From Bacteroidetes bacterium QS_8_68_15 (lineage in GTDB: Bacteria > Bacteroidota > Rhodothermia > Rhodothermales > Salinibacteraceae): a DNA stretch of 10,214 nucleotides. The stretch is from NCBI GenBank assembly GCA_003023245.1, contig PXTR01000096.1, forward strand, positions 1 to 10,214. Direction: 5' to 3'. Under the pieces are notes generated by a model, which worked only from the letters and a program-made list of their open reading frames with translations, was not told the origin of the DNA and searched no databases. Shown piece by piece: positions 7,197 through 10,214 of this stretch (position 1 is its first letter; each line of letters opens with the position of its first letter). The position numbers and the translations under genes are program-made.

Positions 7197-7216
7197 GGGC
7201 ACAGTGCATTGTGCCC
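7197..7216. promoter_or_regulatory. 20-bp near-perfect palindrome upstream of leuS
   Basis: GGGCACAGTGCATTGTGCCC has nine complementary pairs out of ten, with one G-T mismatch. It ends 34 bases before the leuS ATG. Directly after it lies a second small dyad, TTGCA-TT-TGCAA (7225-7236), which overlaps TGCATTTG (7226-7233), a near match to the Bacteroidota -7 element TAnnTTTG. No convincing -33 TTG is seen at the right distance. The palindrome could bind a dimeric regulator or form a hairpin in the leader RNA; the sequence does not decide. It shows no T-box features. Confidence 0.4.
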
Positions 7217-7250
7217 CTCCTACCTTGCATTTGCAACTGCAACGCGCCGC

Positions 7251-9944
7251 ATGGCCGCCTATCCATTTGCCCAAATCGAAGAGAAGTGGCAGCGCCACTG
7301 GGACGACGAGGACACCTTCGAAACGCCCGACGAGCCGCGTGAGGGGCGCGAACCGTACTACGTGCTCGACATGTTTCCCTACCCCAGCGGGTCGGGCCTC
7401 CACGTGGGCCACCCCGAGGGCTACACCGCTACCGACATCGTCGCGCGCTACAAGCGAAAAAACGGCTTCGACGTGCTCCACCCGATGGGCTGGGACGCCT
7501 TCGGCCTGCCCGCCGAGCAGTACGCCGTCGAGACCGGCACGCACCCGCGCGCGACGACCGAAGAGAACATCGCCACCTTCAAGCGCCAGCTCAAGCGCCT
7601 GGGCTTCTCCTACGACTGGAGCCGCGAGATCGCGACGACCGACCCCGACTACTACAAGTGGACGCAGTGGATCTTCCTGACGCTCTACGAGCAGGGCCTC
7701 GCCTACCAGGCCGAAGTGCCGGTGTGGTGGTGTGAGGAGCTGGGCACGACCCTCGCCAACGAGGAGGTCATCGACGGCAAAAGCGAGCGCGGCGGCCATC
7801 CCTGCGAGCGCATCCCGATGCGCCAGTGGATGCTCAAGATCACCGACTACGCCGAGCGTTTGCTCGACGGGCTCGACGACCTGGACTGGCCCGAGTCCAC
7901 GATCAAGATGCAGCGCAACTGGATCGGCAAAAGCGAGGGGGCGGAGGTCGACTTCGGCGTCGTCGGGCGGCCCGAAGAAACCATCCGCGTCTTCACCACG
8001 CGCCCCGACACGCTCTTCGGCGCAACCTACATGGTCCTCGCCCCCGAGCACCCGCTCGTCTCGAAAGTCACGACCGAGGCGCAGGGGGACGCGGTCGAGG
8101 ACTACATCCGCCAGGCGCAGCAGAAGAGCGAGCTGGAGCGCACCGAGCTGCAAGATGAAAAAACGGGCGTCTTTACCGGCGGCCACGCGAAAAACCCCGT
8201 CACCGGCGAACGGATTCCCATCTGGATCGCCGACTACGTGCTGGCGACGTACGGCACGGGCGCGATCATGGCCGTGCCTGCCCACGACGAGCGCGACTTC
8301 GCGTTTGCGAAAAAGTACGACATCGAAATTCGCGAGGTCGTGCGCCCGCCCGGCGACGCGGAGGCCCCCAGCCCCGACGCGCCCGAGGGCGCCTACGTCG
8401 AACAAGAAGGCTCGCTGGTCAACTCCGACAGCAGCGGCCGCGCCATCGACGGAATTGCCGAACAGGGCGTCTCGCTGAACGGCCTTTCAGTGGAAGACGC
8501 GCAGCGCACAGTCATCGAATGGCTCGAAGACGAAGGCCAGGGGCAGGCCGCCACCACCTACAGGCTGCGCGACTGGCTCTTCAGCCGGCAGCGCTTCTGG
8601 GGCGAGCCGTTTCCTATCCTGCTCGACGAGCGCGACGCGCCCCACCCCGTGCCCGCCGAGGACCTGCCCGTGACGCTGCCCGAGATCGACTCCTACGACG
8701 CCGTCGGATCGGGGAAAAGCCCGCTCGACGGCCTGCCCGACTGGGTGCAGACGACCGACCCCGAGACGGGCGAGCCGATGCGCCGCGAGACCAACACCAT
8801 GCCGCAGTGGGCCGGCTCGTGCTGGTACTACCTCCGCTTCATCGACCCCGGCAACGACGAACTCCCCGTCGATCCCGAAAAGGAAAAGCGTTGGATGCCC
8901 GTCGATCTGTACGTCGGCGGCAGCGAGCACGCGGTCTTGCACCTGCTCTACGCGCGCTTCTGGCACAAGGTGCTCTACGACGCGGGCGTCGTATCGACGA
9001 AGGAGCCGTTCCAGAAGCTCGTCCATCAGGGCCTCATCCTCGGCGAGCAGGAGTTCACCCGCTACCTCGACGAAGACGACCACGCGATTTCTGCCGAGCA
9101 CGTCTCGGACGGCGAGGACGAGCGCACCGGCGCCCCCGTCCGCGCGGTGGAGGTGCCAAAAGATGAGGTCGAAAAGCAGGGCGATCACTTCGTCCTCAAG
9201 GCCGACGCGGACCTCCGCGTAGACGCCCGCGCTCACAAGATGTCCAAGAGCCGCGGCAACGTCGTCAACCCCGACGACATCGTCGAGCAGTACGGGGCCG
9301 ACGCGCTGCGGCTCTACGAGATGTTCATGGGCCCGCTCGAGCAGGTCAAGCCGTGGAGCACCGACGACGTGAGCGGCGTGGCACGCTTCCTGGGCCGCGT
9401 CTGGCGCTTGATCGCTGCGGAGGATGAGGGCGGCGAAGGCCGCGGGAGGTCGGAAACCATCACCGACGCGGAGCCTTCTCAAGAGCAGTTGCGCGCGCTC
9501 CACCAGGCCATCGCGAAAGTCTCCGATGACATCGAGGGCCTACGCTTCAACACCGCCATCGCGGCCCTGATGGAGTTCGTGAACGAGGCGCGCGGCTGGG
9601 AGGCGATGCCGAAAGCGGTAGCCGAGGATTTCGTACTGCTTCTCAGTCCGTTCGCCCCGCACCTCAGCGAAGAGCTGTGGGCGCGCCTGGGCCACGACGA
9701 AACGCTCGCCTACGAACCGTGGCCCGAGCTGGTCGAAGCGCACCTTCAGGAGGAGACCGTCGAGATGGCCGTGCAGGTCAACGGCACGGTGCGCGGGACG
9801 GTCGAAGTGGCGACCGACGCCGAGGAAGACGCTGTGCTGGAGCAGGCGCGCGCAGAGGAGAACGTCAAACGCCACCTCGACGGCCAGACCGTGCAGCGCG
9901 AGATCTACGTGCCGGGCCGCATCGTGAATTTCGTGGTGGGGTAG
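7251..9944 (+). CDS. leuS: Leucyl-tRNA synthetase
   Basis: Class Ia aminoacyl-tRNA synthetase that charges tRNA-Leu and edits misactivated amino acids. 897 residues, within the bacterial range. Catalytic core: HIGH-like HVGH at 51-54 ([20 protein letters not shown]) and KMSKS at 663-667. The CP1 editing domain (about 222-435) has TTRPDTLFG from T249 and [17 protein letters not shown] with the conserved D349. The zinc-knuckle region reads [18 protein letters not shown] and lacks most zinc cysteines. A LeuRS-specific insert (about 600-655) precedes KMSKS. The anticodon-binding domain follows, then the C-terminal domain with VQVNGTVRG near 842 and a final IVNFVVG. The protein is rich in Asp and Glu throughout, as expected for a salt-adapted proteome. 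ATG 7251 begins [14 protein letters not shown], matching the family start; an in-frame start at 7209 would lie inside the upstream palindrome. No Shine-Dalgarno is visible. Confidence 0.98.
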   Translation: MAAYPFAQIEEKWQRHWDDEDTFETPDEPREGREPYYVLDMFPYPSGSGLHVGHPEGYTATDIVARYKRKNGFDVLHPMGWDAFGLPAEQYAVETGTHPRATTEENIATFKRQLKRLGFSYDWSREIATTDPDYYKWTQWIFLTLYEQGLAYQAEVPVWWCEELGTTLANEEVIDGKSERGGHPCERIPMRQWMLKITDYAERLLDGLDDLDWPESTIKMQRNWIGKSEGAEVDFGVVGRPEETIRVFTTRPDTLFGATYMVLAPEHPLVSKVTTEAQGDAVEDYIRQAQQKSELERTELQDEKTGVFTGGHAKNPVTGERIPIWIADYVLATYGTGAIMAVPAHDERDFAFAKKYDIEIREVVRPPGDAEAPSPDAPEGAYVEQEGSLVNSDSSGRAIDGIAEQGVSLNGLSVEDAQRTVIEWLEDEGQGQAATTYRLRDWLFSRQRFWGEPFPILLDERDAPHPVPAEDLPVTLPEIDSYDAVGSGKSPLDGLPDWVQTTDPETGEPMRRETNTMPQWAGSCWYYLRFIDPGNDELPVDPEKEKRWMPVDLYVGGSEHAVLHLLYARFWHKVLYDAGVVSTKEPFQKLVHQGLILGEQEFTRYLDEDDHAISAEHVSDGEDERTGAPVRAVEVPKDEVEKQGDHFVLKADADLRVDARAHKMSKSRGNVVNPDDIVEQYGADALRLYEMFMGPLEQVKPWSTDDVSGVARFLGRVWRLIAAEDEGGEGRGRSETITDAEPSQEQLRALHQAIAKVSDDIEGLRFNTAIAALMEFVNEARGWEAMPKAVAEDFVLLLSPFAPHLSEELWARLGHDETLAYEPWPELVEAHLQEETVEMAVQVNGTVRGTVEVATDAEEDAVLEQARAEENVKRHLDGQTVQREIYVPGRIVNFVVG

Positions 9945-9965
9945 CGAGGGGGCGATCAGGATCCC

Positions 9966-10115
9966 TTAGTGCAGCTTCAAACCGAAGATTTGAGCTTCGA
10001 CGGGGGACGGGACGGCGGACGAAGGACGGGGAACGGCCGTCTCTTGGCCGCCATGCCGCTTTCTGTGATTGACGGTCGGCGCCGACTCCCCACGTTTGCC
10101 TTGAAGCTGCATTAA
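9966..10115. repeat. 150-bp segment framed by 15-bp inverted repeats (MITE-like)
   Basis: TTAGTGCAGCTTCAA at 9966-9980 is the reverse complement of TTGAAGCTGCATTAA at 10101-10115, with one mismatch in 15. Inside lies a purine-rich GACGG-type word tract (about 9998-10036) and small dyads such as ACGGCCGT. There is no obvious target-site duplication and no coding frame with a start. It could be a miniature inverted-repeat element, an IS relic, or a large cruciform-forming repeat about 20 bp past the leuS stop. Confidence 0.4.
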
Positions 10116-10214
10116 GTAGTGGGCTGTCAAGCGTAATTCTTTGCCCTCTGATGTCTTGCCACGAAGCTTCGACGACAGGCGACGTTCTCAGCCTGAAAGT
10201 CCCCCGTCGGTCAG
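10116..10214. other. Right-end non-coding stretch
   Basis: The last 99 bases are less GC-rich than the genes (for example GCGTAATTCTTTGCCC). They contain a perfect 10-bp palindrome, CGAAGCTTCG, at 10162-10171. No gene, RNA or terminator is recognised. On the - strand a frame is open across the whole right end and back into leuS, but it has no supported start and no family likeness that I can name. Confidence 0.3.

Noticed and set aside
7054..7266. Upstream extension of yccU on the - strand
   Set aside because: The added residues are intergenic, lie across palindromes and overlap the leuS 5' end; the CoA-binding domain begins at the ATG at 7053.
10129..10134. TTGACA-like -35 box on the - strand
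   Set aside because: No matching -10 element at a suitable distance and no gene downstream on that strand.
9945..10214. Open - strand frame at the right edge without an ATG
   Set aside because: Long open frames are common at this GC content; it crosses both inverted-repeat arms and enters leuS antisense, and I recognise no family.
1..10214. CRISPR array, tRNA, rRNA, prophage or defence genes
   Set aside because: No regularly spaced identical repeats, cloverleaf or T-loop patterns, or phage or defence protein motifs were seen on either strand.

Overview
The window is GC-rich (well above 60 % by eye) and carries seven recognisable bacterial genes. Several points suggest a Rhodothermota/Bacteroidota-type bacterium, possibly a halophile related to Salinibacter. 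The sugar nucleotidyltransferase is the alternative GlmU-like type typical of Bacteroidota, a bacillithiol ligase (BshC) is present, the bifunctional nuclease carries a UVR tail, the starts lack Shine-Dalgarno sequences, and the proteins (LeuRS, BshC, Bfn) are very rich in Asp and Glu. The lineage is inferred from protein character only.

Layout. Positions 2-1287 hold an alternative GlmU-like protein, cut at the left edge and with no clean in-frame stop. Positions 1386-2681 hold hisD, intact with every catalytic and zinc residue. Positions 2841-3872 hold hisC, whose core is intact but whose N-terminal arm looks deleted. Positions 4007-4615 hold a bifunctional nuclease with a UVR motif, followed by a small terminator-like hairpin. 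Positions 4951-6636 hold bshC, with an uncertain start. All five lie on the + strand. On the - strand, 6661-7053 holds a YccU-type CoA-binding protein, convergent with bshC. Positions 7251-9944 hold leuS on the + strand, divergent from yccU across about 200 bp that contain two near-perfect palindromes. The last 270 bp carry no convincing gene but contain a 15-bp inverted repeat framing a 150-bp segment.

How the genes relate. hisD and hisC catalyse late steps of histidine synthesis (HisC acts on imidazole-acetol phosphate, HisD makes histidine). The GlmU-like enzyme is expected to supply UDP-GlcNAc, which is also the sugar donor for the first step of bacillithiol synthesis; BshC performs the last step. 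LeuS charges leucine tRNA. The set is essentially housekeeping, and I see no phage, defence system, CRISPR array or RNA gene.

The unusual parts are the gaps and gene edges. Most gaps hold short, degenerate, tandem-like word repeats, often next to hairpins. Two gene edges beside gaps (the 3' end of the GlmU-like gene and the 5' end of hisC) show apparent frame breaks, and the bshC start lies inside a repeat tract.
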